NCBI GenBank assembly: GCA_036924085.1
Contig: JAVGWX010000025.1
Coordinates: 24,384,752 to 24,448,751 of the forward strand
Origin: Ariolimax columbianus
Taxonomy: Eukaryota; Mollusca; Gastropoda; Stylommatophora; Arionidae
Direction: 5' to 3'
Length of the DNA stretch: 64,000 nt
Under the pieces are notes generated by a model that had not been told where the DNA came from, made no database searches, and was given only the letters and a program-made list of their open reading frames with translations. Below are positions 10,501 to 20,399 of the stretch, one piece after another (the first letter of the stretch is position 1; each line of letters starts with the position of its first letter). The translations under genes and the position numbers were made by a program.

Positions 10501-11129
10501 GCATAGAGTCAAATCAGGTAAGACGGCAGGGCGAAATAATATATTAATGAGGAGGTAAATCATTGAGCGCCGTCTTGCAAGGCCATTATTAAGTGAGGTG
10601 CTACTTGACAGAGTTGGCTATCAACGGAAGCGCCAGAATGTGAAGGGAGGGGCGGGGGTCGTAGCGTAGGGAAAGATTGAGTTGAAATACGGAAAAGTAT
10701 TCTCTTACAACTAGAACATGGAAAATCTCAGCAATACATTTTGTCATTCGGCGTAAACGTACCTGTGACCCCCCGCATAACGAACCAAACGTCACGTTAC
10801 AGGTCCAACATCTACAAGCAGTTTACAGCTTTGCCATACTCTGGTAGGACCTACCAGGGACCAGAGATTGTAAACGGACAGAACCGATTGGGAGTACCCT
10901 CGTAATTAAGACCCACCAGGGACCAGAGTGGACAGAACTGATAGGAAAGCAATGGCTAACTGCCGGTTGTATAATGCCAAGAATCTCATCGATACTAATC
11001 TCAGGGGTCCGATGGCGAGAGTCCCAAACCAGGCTGGTGGGCTGCACAAGCAGACAACAGCGAGCAGGTACAAGCAATAATGATGACGGTCAAATGACGC
11101 CATTACTAAGGAAAGACCCGCCTTTGGGC
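10501..11129. other. Unassigned; possible 5' region of the RTE-like LINE
   Basis: No clear protein match. The stretch CATGCCAAGAATCTC-like to CCAAACCAGGCTGG (about 10975-11035) runs directly into the endonuclease start and may be the LINE 5' untranslated region. It also holds a short duplicated phrase ACC-AGGGACCAGAG (near 10854 and 10917). Confidence 0.35.
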
Positions 11130-11539
11130 TAAATGATAATCTAGATTATGTAGATGGAATGTCAGAAGTTTATGACAAGGAATATCCTCGTAATCACTAA
11201 AGAGATGGGAAGAACAAAGACAGACATTATGAGAATCTCAATGCATAGATGAAAAGGTCAGCGTCATCTCACTATGCAAACGGGGGACATGTTCATCTAT
11301 TCAGGAAAGGAAAGAGTGGACATTGCGAGCAGTTGACTTCGTCTTAACGAAGAGAACATCTAGAACACTGCTTGGATATAACCCGGTCAGTGATATACTT
11401 CTGATCAGACTAAAAGGAACATAACAGTTATACAAGCATATGCACAGACAACTGCGACAGAAGATGAAGAAATAGAAGACGTCTGTGACAGCCTACAAGA
11501 GACCTCGGTCAAAGTGGAGAAGAGAGATATCGTAGTAGT

Positions 11540-12486
11540 AACTGCTGACTTCAATGTGAAGGGAGGAGAGGACAGAACAGTAACTGCTGACTTCAATGTG
11601 AAGGGAGGAGAGGACAGAACAGTAACTGCTGACTTCAATGTGAAGGGAGGAGAGGACAGAACAGTAACTGCTGACTTCAATGTGAAGGGAGGAGAGGACA
11701 GAACAGTAACTGCTGACTTCAATGTGAAGGGAGGAGAGGACAGAACAGTAACTGCTGACTTCAATGTGAAGGGAGGAGAGGACAGAACAGTAACTGCTGA
11801 CCAATGGGAAGGGAGGAGAGGACAGAACAGTAACTCCTAACTTCAATGTGAAGGGAGGAGAGGACAGGACAGTAACTGCTGACCAATGGGAAGGGAGGAG
11901 AGGACAGAACAGTAACTCCTAACTTCAATGTGAAGGGAGGAGAGGACAGGACAGTAACTGCTGACCAATGGGAAGGGAGGAGAGGACAGAACAGTAACTC
12001 CTAACTTCAATGTGAAGGGAGGAGAGGACAGGACAGTAACTGCTGACCAATGGGAAGGGAGGAGAGGACAGGACAGTAACTGCTGACCAATGTGAAGGGA
12101 GGAGAGGACAGGACAGTAACTGCTGACCAATGGGAAGGGAGGAGAGGACAGAGCAGTAACTCCTAACTTCAATGTGAAGGGAGGAGAGGACAGGACAGTA
12201 ACTGCTGACCAATGGGAAGGGAGGAGAGGACAGAACAGTAACTCCTAACTTCAATGTGAAGGGAGGAGAGGACAGGACAGTAACTGCTGACCAATGGGAA
12301 GGGAGGAGAGGACAGAACAGTAACTCCTAACTTCAATGTGAAGGGAGGAGAGGACAGGACAGTAACTGCTGACCAATGGGAAGGGAGGAGAGGACAGAAC
12401 AGTAACTCCTAACTTCAATGTGAAGGGAGGAGAGGACAGGACAGTAACTGTTGACTTCAATGTGAAGGGAGGAGCGGACAGAACAG
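11540..12486 (+). repeat. 42-bp array derived from LINE endonuclease motif (about 23 units)
   Basis: The unit translates as TADFNVKGGEDRTV, exactly 14 codons, and stays open through the first six or so copies. The ADFNVKGG part is the conserved G-D-F-N-x-K-x-G motif of AP-type endonucleases of LINEs; N-terminal and C-terminal endonuclease sequence flanks the array on both sides. Later units alternate between a form with CTCCTAACTTCAATGTG and a shorter form with CTGCTGACCAATGGG, giving an approximately 82-bp two-unit period that breaks the frame. Confidence 0.92.
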
Positions 12487-13518
12487 ATGAGGAAAAGGAA
12501 GTGCATTGACCGTTTGGCCTGGGGCACAAACATGAGAGAGAAAGACTGATCGATTTTTGTACGGAACATTTCTGAATCTCAAACACTCTCTTCGGGCAAT
12601 TTCAAAGAGGACTATTTACATGGACTTCATCGGACGGAAGAAGCAAGAATCAAACTGGCTAAGGTGGAAGTCAGGATAACATCCAAAACGATGATCCAAG
12701 GAACAGACAGATCACCAACTACAGAATACACAAGACTGAAAATAATCACCAACGGAGTTAGACCAATACGTTTTAATGTTGATGCAATACATAGGAATAT
12801 AAGCTTGAAATGGAGAGCACAATGGCAGTGCAAGAGGACATGTCAACTGAAGAACTGGCGTCATATGCGAGTGATACCCTCCTTTTAACAGCACAAGATA
12901 TGATTCCTAGGAGAGTGTATAAGAAAAAGATCTATATCACTGAGGACATAGTCAAGCTTATAGAAGACAGAAGGAAAATTGGGCAAACAGGAACAGCACG
13001 TAACAGTGACATATACAGAAGCTGCACAAAAGAAAGGAGAGAGATAAGAAAAGACCAGAAACAATATATAACAAACACATGCAAGAAAATAGAAGATCTC
13101 CAATAGTGAAGGAAGGTGGGAGGAAAGTTTCAGTAAATCCGAACATTGACGGGTGAATTTAAAACAGACCAGAAACGAGGAAATACTAGTAAGGTGGAAA
13201 GATGCAGCGAGATGTATGAAAACAATACAAAGAATGAAGACTTGATAACAGAATGCAAAGAGAAAGAACCAGAAGCCACACTAAGCGAGGTACAGGAAGC
13301 GATAAAGGCACTGAAAGGAGGGAAGAATCCAGCATGTGATAGCATACCCCCTGAGCTGAAATAAGCCGGAGGAGATGCAAGCATCCGTACATATCACGCA
13401 ATATGTATGAAGATCTGGTGCAGCACAGACTGAACCAAATCATGGAAATGATCATTATATATATCAAAGGATGTGAAACTAAAGTTGTGCACAAACTATC
13501 GCCGTGAAAAGACTCGCC

Positions 13519-13938
13519 AGTAAGATCGTATTATCAGGAAGAGACTAGATAGAAAGTTGGCATTTGAAATAATCCACACGCAGGTAAGATCGTATTACAT
13601 ATCATCAGGAAGAGACTAGATAGAAAGTTGGCATTTGAAATAATCGACACGCAAGTAAGATCGTATTATATATCATCAGAAAGAGACTAGATAGAAAGTT
13701 GGCATTTTAAATAATCCACACGCAGGTAAGATCGTATTACATATCGTCGGGAAGAGACTAGATAGAAAGTTGGCATTTGAAATAATCGACACGCAAGTAA
13801 GATCGTATTATATATTATCAGGAAGAGACTAGATAGAAAGTTGGCATTTGAAATAATCGACACGCAAGTAAGATCGTATTACATATCATCAGGAAGAGAC
13901 TAGATAGAAAGTTGGCATTTGAAATAATCGACACGCAA
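13519..13938 (+). repeat. 70-bp array derived from LINE RT (6 units)
   Basis: Units of 70-72 bp (the first shortened) decode as SKIVLYII-RKRLDRKLAFEII-DTQV, the RT finger segment between the YR-x-I-S-L-I-S-H-ASK motif and Q-x-G-F-R. The last unit runs into GTAGGATTCAGG, the QVGFR-like continuation. Because 70 is not a multiple of three, the frame changes with every unit. The array sits in the same LINE copy as the endonuclease array. Confidence 0.9.
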
Positions 13939-14200
13939 GTAGGATTCAGGTGAGAAATATCTTGGAGAAAAGCAGAGCATTCAACGCGGACCTGTATTCC
14001 TGCTTGATAGACTTCACCAAGGCTTTTGACTACATCACCATAAACTGTGGAATACCATGAAAGACATGGGCTTTCCAACACATCTGATCCACCTAAATGA
14101 AACACTACATGGTTCTGAGGTTACAGGCTGAAACCTGAGATTTGTCTGACATACACAAGCGAGTCAGAATGGGTTGCATTCTTTCTCCACCTACTCAACA

Positions 14201-14764
14201 TTTACGAGGATAACACCAAGAGCAATGTAAAAACAGACACAAATAATGTGGACTTTACACGTTATGGAAGTAGACAACAAAATGAACATGAGAAAGATTA
14301 ACCGCTAAACAAGAAAGAATCTAAAAACAACGATCTCCACAAATGTGTGAATGTGATTCTAAGTATAACTGAGCACATAAGTGGTGTGAGACATAAGCCA
14401 GGCCGAAGTGTTGGTGTAACTGCACACATCTTTTAGAATTCTCGAAAACACCAGTTAATGCTAACATAAAATAACAGGAAAGTCTAAGAATATAATTGGA
14501 AATGGCAATATAAAAGACATAAATCAACAACCAAAAAATTAACACCAGAAAACCCGACCAAAAATAATAAATGTTGACGGCCCCGAGTGCTTGCTTAAGC
14601 AGTCCGATCTCCGTACACACTCGACCTTCAAATGGGCACGTACCGATAGTCCTGTAGTTTGCACCGCTGACGAAAATGGGTTTTTTCGTTTACATTCTTG
14701 TCTAAGACGGAGTGCTGAATATTGGTTTTGGCTGAATATTGGGTTTGGCTGAATATTGGTTTTT
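14201..14764. other. Unassigned, possibly decayed LINE
   Basis: The first 90 bases may continue the RTE-like LINE (CATTTACGAGG resembles the L-F-N-I-Y region). The rest has no recognisable match. A short triplication of GCTGAATATTGG precedes the next array (about 14715-14760). Confidence 0.35.
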
Positions 14765-15172
14765 GCTCCTCCCTTCGCATTGAAGTCAGCAGTTACTGTT
14801 CTGTGCTGTACTCTCCTCCCTCTACATTGAAGTCAGCAGTTACTGTTCTGTGCTGTCCTCTCCTCCCTCTACATTGAAGTCAGCAGTTACTGTTCTGTGC
14901 TGTCCTCTCCTCCCTCTACATTGAAGTCAGCAGTTACTGTTCTGTGCTGTCCTCTCCTTCCTCTACATTGAAGTCAGCAGTTACTGTTCTGTGCTGTCCT
15001 CTGCTCCCTCTACATTGAAGTCAGCAGTTACTGTTCTGTGCTGTCCTCTCCTCCCTCTACATTGAAGTCAGCAGTTACTGTTCTGTGCTGTCCTCTCCTC
15101 CCTCTACATTGAAGTCAGCAGTTACTGTTCTGTGCTGTCCTCTCGTCCCTTCACATTGAAGTCAGCAGTTAC
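14765..15172 (-). repeat. 47-bp array, inverted relative of the endonuclease-derived array (9 units)
   Basis: Read on the minus strand, each unit contains AACTGCTGACTTCAATGTAG and GGGAGGAGAGGACAG, the same sequence as the 42-bp array at 11.54-12.49 kb, but with about five extra bases (AGCAC in the form GACAGCACAGAACAG) giving a 47-bp unit. It therefore shares its origin with the LINE endonuclease-derived array and lies 2.3 kb away in the opposite orientation. No convincing endonuclease sequence flanks this copy. Confidence 0.9.
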
Positions 15173-15334
15173 ATCTGTATTTTAACTTCCATTTTGTAAA
15201 TGGTGTATTTAGAATAGCAGGTTTCCAGCAACAGAAAGAGTCTCAAACGTGGGGCCCTCGAAGGTGCTGGGTATGGCCTGTGACATGATCCGCATGTTAT
15301 TGTGTGATTAGGAATAATCGATTTTAGACAAGAA

Positions 15335-15547
15335 TGTAGGACACTATGTACTACAGTATAGGTCATGTAGGACACTATGTACTACAGTATAGGTCATGTA
15401 GGACACTATGTACTACAGTATAGGTCATGTAGGACACTATGTACTACAGTATAGGTCATGTAGGACACTATGCACTACAGTATAGGTCGTGTAGGACACT
15501 ATGTACTACAGTATAGGTCATGTAGGACACTATGTACTACAGTAGGT
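15335..15547 (+). repeat. 31-bp minisatellite (7 units)
   Basis: Units consist of TGTAGGACACTATGTACTAC followed by AGTATAGGTCA and are nearly identical. No coding relation was recognised. Confidence 0.93.
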
Positions 15548-16024
15548 TATAGGTCTCAAACTGACTGCCGTCAAGTAAAACCCGTCAACAAGCAGCGTGA
15601 TTGGTGTTCAGTAAAGATTAGGGCCCGCACAAAACATCAGTTTCAGTTCAATTTGGGTGAATTAGGAATCAAATCACTATGGTAAGCCATTATTACATGG
15701 CAACATACTCTTGTTGATTAGAGATCTAAATTATAACGGGGCATTCGACATACGCGCATAACTCCCAACATCCCATCAAGACTTATTTGTGTGGTGAATG
15801 TTTTAAAACCGGCCTTTCCGTTCGATGAAATTTGGGATATCAAGGGCCGAGAAATATATTATTTGATGAGACCAATAGGAATGCATCTGGATTACGCGCG
15901 GTATTCAGCATACATCTAATTCCTACTTTGACCGGCCCACGAAAGAAAGAGACTGGAAAGAATATCGACGGAATGAAAGCAGAAATACACATGGCAACGT
16001 GAGTAAAAAACTATTTAATGACCA
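15548..16024. other. Unassigned unique sequence
   Basis: No protein match, repeat or RNA gene seen. It precedes the RT-deleted LINE and may contain part of its 5' sequence. Confidence 0.4.
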
Positions 16025-17560
16025 GAGTTGTAGAACTTGGCGTCAGACTGAAAGACATAATTGAACAAAATTACACCAGAAGAGCATATGATGGCCAAAT
16101 TAACAATGAGTGAAATGGAAGAGGCCATGAGAACATTAAAGAAAAGGAAATCTCCCGGAAAAGACGGGATAACAAACGAAATGCTGATGGGGCTGGGCCA
16201 AACAGCGAAGAGGAAATTGCTATCGGTCCTGAACCAAAGCTGGAAAAGGGGAATTGTACCCCAGGCATGGAAAGACGCAGTACTTGTACCAGTACCGAAG
16301 AAAAGTAAGGACGATAAAGTTAACAAACTTCAAAACCAAGCCATGAGAGTTATAACAGGAGGCATGAAGTCAACGCCAATTGTAGAACTTGAAAAGATTA
16401 CAAAGCAGCAACCCATGACCAATAGAAGAGACTGCAGAGCCCAGTTGCAGTCAGAGAAACTCCGAAGACTGACTGACCACCCAATGCACCAGAGACTAAA
16501 CAATTTGGGAACTGGGAAACTAAAGCGGAGAAACTTTGCAGAAATAGCCAAAGCATAGATGTACGAAGATCCCATAAACGCACTAACAACACCAAAGCCC
16601 ATCACTACTGTACGAAAACCTACCTGGAGGCAGAATATATTTCCAGAGGTGGTAGAAAATATACCAGGTATTGGAAACAAAAACTGCCAGACTGAAAAAG
16701 AAAGGAGAGATACTACCCTAAGCTTTATATCGAAAAACTACCCAAGCATGGATTGGACCCATGCATACACCGACGGCTCTGTAACAGACACTACACAGAA
16801 CGGCGGGGCAGGAGCATTCATGAATCTACCAAATGGCAGAAAAATAACACTGCCATTCGCTACTGGTAAGTACACAAGCAATTTCAGAGCGGAGGCAGAG
16901 GCACTGAGGGCGGCAGCGGAAGAAATGGTGACACATAAAAAAAATGAAAGCCATATAGTCCTGCTTACAGATGCTCTGGCCGTAGTCACAGCGCTAAAAA
17001 GCCAGAAAAACACTGAGCTTAATGACTTAAGAGCAGCACTCTGTCAACTATGCCAGCAGTCCGCACCAAAAAGGGTAGTGGTACAGTGGGTCCCATCACA
17101 CTGCAACATCCAAGGCAACGAGGAGGCAGACAGACTGGCAAAAGAAGGTGCAAGACTACCACAAACAGATACTAGTATGACGTACGAAGAGTCAAAACGG
17201 CTTATCAAAGCCAGATACATGACCAAATGGGAAACTGAACATACCGGCTACACCAAAAACGATGCCTATTACCAGTTGAACAGAAGAGAGCAGGTCGTTG
17301 TCTTCAGACTTCGCACTGGCCACAATTGACTGAGGTACCACCTATTCAACAAATTGAAGATAGGTGGTACCGACGAATGCCCGTGCGGTACCGAGAAAAT
17401 GACCGCTGAGCATCTGCTGCAGAACTGCCCGACATACGAGGATCAGAGAGAGCAGATGTGGCCATCACCAGTGGAACCACAAGAGAAGCTCTATGGCAGT
17501 GTCGACAGCCTCAGGATGACCGCCTTTTTCGAAAAAATAATGGTTACTGTCTGACTGCGT
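16025..17560 (+). mobile_element. RT-core-deleted LINE with intact RNase H and zinc knuckle
   Basis: A single frame runs from about 16061 to 17554 with only two stops (TAG at 16556, TGA at 17327). It begins with RT fingers (KSPGKDGITNEMLMG, IVPQAWKDAVLVPVPKK). At about 16310 it jumps directly, in frame, to post-RT sequence (KLQNQAMRVITGGMKSTPI), so the catalytic palm with the F/YADD box is missing. An RNase H domain follows with all four acidic residues: Asp in YTDGS, Glu in AEAEAL, Asp in LLTDALAV and Asp in NEEADRLAK, with the His in WVPSHCNIQG. The C terminus carries CPCG and HLLQNC, the C-x-C/H/C knuckle of Jockey/I-group LINEs. A GAA-rich tail follows at 17,560. The TGA is one C-to-T change from CGA (Arg). 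It resembles a young internally deleted derivative. Confidence 0.85.
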
Positions 17561-18135
17561 ACGAAGAAGAAGAAGAACAAAATTAGCGTGGACTGGAATG
17601 GGTTAAAACTCCTTATAAAGAACACTGGATCTTCCAAGATATATGGGAGACTATTTGTTGAAAGAGTTCATGGGTGGACTCAGATGACTAATATTTATGT
17701 ACACAATAGATTTGATTAAAGAGTAGATTATGTGAATTTTTGGATTTCTTAAATTCTTCTATGAGCCTTGTCTACTTTTCGTTTATACTTTTTATATTCC
17801 ATGTTATAAAAATCGTAGTTTGTAATTCGGTCCAGTTCGTCATCTTCCAAGACTGGCCTGTTTTCTTCCTTTGTTGACTTGTATCCATGTCGGTAGACAA
17901 CAAGCGATTAGTCTGTCGTGTCTTTGCATGATGGGAGGGAGCCTCCTTTTGACCTCCCCGCAGGCCATCATTTCTGGCTCACAACTTTATTTGGTATTCA
18001 CAACTAACCTCCAAAAATAGAGGGCATTCATCCATCCAGCTGACGCGCCTACCAGGTGGCCCGGACGCGATTGGTCAATCGACAAAACCAGCAGGTCAAA
18101 TTGTTAAAGCCAATGCAATTATTTGCTCAGATTAA
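17561..18135. other. Unassigned sequence
   Basis: No coding match. It includes a stretch around 17,925-18,000 with GATGGGAGGGAGCCTCC and CAGGCCATCA that could be a short repeat, but there is nothing to compare it with in the window. Confidence 0.35.
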
Positions 18136-18164
18136 AAAGAAGTTATTTGAAAGCATCAGATAAT

Positions 18165-18360
18165 CCGATCATGTTGTTGCATGCAGAATTACTGAACTAG
18201 CATATTATGTCAAGGAACAGTTGATTTAGAAGTCTCAACATTGTGAAAGATTGTCCATAGTTCTTGACGAGAGTATAGATTTCACTGACACCGCGCAGTG
18301 TGGAGTGCTCATTTGGGATATAGATGTCAGTTTCAATATAACCGAAGAGCTATGCTACAG
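18165..18360 (+). mobile_element. hAT transposase fragment (Charlie/GTF2IRD2-like)
   Basis: One frame reads RITELAYYVKEQLI, a stop, KSQHCERLSIVLDESIDFTD and then TAQCGVLIWDIDVSFNITEE. The L-D-E-S-x-D-x-x-D-T-A-Q signature is the conserved hAT transposase segment, also found in the domesticated vertebrate GTF2IRD2 and ZBED-like proteins. The Asp of LDES is the conserved acidic position. Only about 65 residues survive, with one stop. No inverted repeats were found. This is transposon debris, not a host gene, because neither side can be extended. Confidence 0.75.
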
Positions 18361-19035
18361 CAGCGGGGTGCGACATATTTCATTAACTCGAATAGTGTAT
18401 AGGCTGCATTACCTGGACAAACTTTTTTCTATGGCAACCTTTACGCTCTGGACAAAAATGGTGTTGCTGGAGGAAGCCTCTCCAGGACGGCCGCAGGGAC
18501 CTACTGAAGGACGAACGGTTGTTCCGTCCCTCACTCCGTCGACCTAGGACCGCCTGGCAGGGGCCCGTACACACACCAACCGACCGACCGGGCTCGGTCG
18601 GGGAGGGATGGCAGCGCTCTGTGCAGAACGGATCCCAACGGCCCCGGCGATGATTTTAACTCGGACTGGAGACGAATTTTGCCTGCCGGCCTGCCCTTCT
18701 CTGACGGGTTGGTCGGGCGAGGACAGGGCCATTAAGCTCGATTCCTGCTTTCCATTTGCCGATCCTAAGCTCATTGCAAGAGAAGGACCACAAGCGAGAC
18801 GAACTGTCGAGATTGGCTATACGCGCTAGCCTTCGACGAACCACACGGACTGACAAAACCTCTCGATACGGACTACAGTAACGCACCCTTACCAGCGGTA
18901 CGACTCCACCAAATTGGTCCTGCTACAGTGCCGGGGAGAGGCGGGCGAGCTTGTTAGGCAAGCCCACGCTCTCACTCCGCCTGGCGGGACTGAGATCGCT
19001 GTACGAACACTGGATGCGAGTCAATCGAGCCACCG
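18361..19035. other. GC-rich unassigned stretch
   Basis: Noticeably more GC- and CG-rich than its surroundings (about 18,470-19,010). Open frames in several phases on both strands follow from that composition; none has recognisable motifs. It could be 5' sequence of the LINE fragment that follows. Confidence 0.35.
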
Positions 19036-19558
19036 AGAGACCAGACCCAGATCATCTGGTGTACGACAGGGTGCGTCCTCGCCCCTGCACTGAGTATCAC
19101 CGTGAACGACAACCGTGTTAAACCCATCGAGAACTTCGTATACCCGTAGGATGGGCTTAGCGGATTCATCCATGCACTCGCTCCGCAGTCTAGTCCCAGC
19201 AAAGGCTCTCCCTCTCAACCAGAGGCGCAAGCTCGGGATCGTCTGGCATGACAAAGTTTCCAACAGCGAAGTAGTTCGACGCACTCAACTTGCAGACATT
19301 GTCTTACTGGTTGATCGCGGTCGTCTTCCCCTCTTCGATCACGTTGCTCGCCTTTCCCGCGAAGTCCTAGCCCACGAGATGCCCCGACAGGCTGTGTGGG
19401 CGAGTTACGGCAAGAAGCCGTGCTCATCCTGGAGACGTCCTCGCAACATCTGGCTAAAACAGATCCCCACCTCCCCAACAGAACTGCTGGCCGCCTGGGA
19501 CGCGGCCATCAGAAGTGGTAGTTCGATGCGACGGGACCTGGTCGCCTAAGCGTACTAT
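19036..19558 (+). mobile_element. Internally deleted LINE, RT to C terminus
   Basis: About 19,050-19,085 reads SSGVRQGASSPLH, the RT G-V-R-Q-G-C motif, and then jumps directly to VNDNRVKPIENFVYP, the post-palm stretch, so the YADD core is deleted. The C-terminal part is readable from about 19,245 as DKVSNSEVVRRTQLADIVLL and then DRGRLPLFDHVARL, ending RRDLVA. The 3' end GCGTACTATTGATTGATCGA matches the end of the minus-strand element at 965-2110. It abuts a CR1-like fragment. Confidence 0.75.
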
Positions 19559-19564
19559 TGATTG

Positions 19565-20360
19565 ATCGATTACATTAGATAAAATTCGAGACTGGTTTGT
19601 TAGATGACAAATGGGGTTTAACATAGATAAATGTACAGTCATCCACATAGGTAAATCAAAAATGGAACATAATTACAGAAAGGGCGAGACCAATATAAGA
19701 ATACGGACCTATGGGTTATAATAAAGTGAGTGAGCAAGTCCAGGTAGCAGTGAATAAGACAAATGCAATGTTAGATATGATAAAAAGAAATATTAAATAT
19801 AGGAGTAAGGAAGTGATTGTCAAACTGTATAAAGTATTGGTTAGATCTAGATTGGAATATTGTGTGCAGGTGTGGAGTCCTTATCATAGAGGAGATATAA
19901 ACATGCTGGAAAGGATACAAAGAAGAGTGACAAAGCTGATAGTGGGATTCCAGAATTACAGTTATGAGGAAAGACTCAGAAAAACTGGCATACAGTGTCT
20001 AGAAAAGAGAAGAATTCGAGGTGACTTAATTCAGGTTTATAAGATAATCACAGGAAAGGTTCAATTAGACTATAACAAGCTGCTTTTTTTCAAAATATAA
20101 CCATCAACAAGAACAAGAGAACACAGCTCCAAATTAACTAAAGAAAGGTTCGGATTGGATATTAGGAAATATTTTTTTAGTCTGAGAGTTGTGAATGCTT
20201 GGAATGCATTGCAACAGGAAGTAGTGGAGGCATGGTCAGTTAATGCATTTAGGAATAGATTGGATGCGCATAGCTTTCAGAGCATGGTAATACAATTGTA
20301 ACTGGTTGTATACATACTCTGATGAGTCTTCTAAACCAGTATAAAGACGTTAAGTTTAGT
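19565..20360 (+). mobile_element. CR1-like LINE 3' end
   Basis: This carries FNIDKCTVIHIGKSK, then (after a small internal deletion) QVQVAVNKTNAMLDMIKRN-type sequence and a long open stretch with VLVRSRLEYCVQVWSPYHRG and ERIQRRVTKLIVGFQNYSYE. After a stop it continues with SLRVVNAWNALQQEVVEAWS, the usual CR1 C terminus. It is the best preserved of the three CR1-like 3' ends in the window. The 3' tail is the TTAAGTTTAGTTAAG stretch near 20,350. Confidence 0.85.
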
Positions 20361-20399
20361 TAAGATTATATGCTGCAAGTTGCCACCATTGTCCACATG

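Larger units (their letters stand above)
11130..14200 (+). mobile_element. RTE-like LINE with two internal tandem arrays
   Basis: In order this contains: an endonuclease start (WNVRS-like, about 11155); a decayed stretch matching KVEKRDIVVVTADFNV (about 11510-11555, the D-F-N catalytic motif); a tandem array (11540-12486); the endonuclease rest with RLIDFCTEHF (about 12550); a connector with ELASYASDTLLLTAQDMIPR (about 12850-12910); the RT start with EATLSEVQEAIKALKGGKNP (about 13275-13330); VKL-CTNYR-like sequence; a second array (13519-13938); and FTKAFDYI plus KLWNTMKDMGFPTHLIHL (about 14010-14095). The YADD region is lost. Many stops and frameshifts are present. Ignoring the arrays, the order is that of one RTE-type ORF, so both arrays arose inside a single LINE copy. 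Confidence 0.8.

Noticed and set aside
11405..12586. Long minus-strand frames rich in LSSPPFTL
   Set aside because: Antisense translations of the endonuclease-derived array; the plus-strand frame explains the sequence.
18480..19010. Overlapping GC-rich open frames in three phases
   Set aside because: No motif, no consistent frame and no neighbour support; explained by composition.
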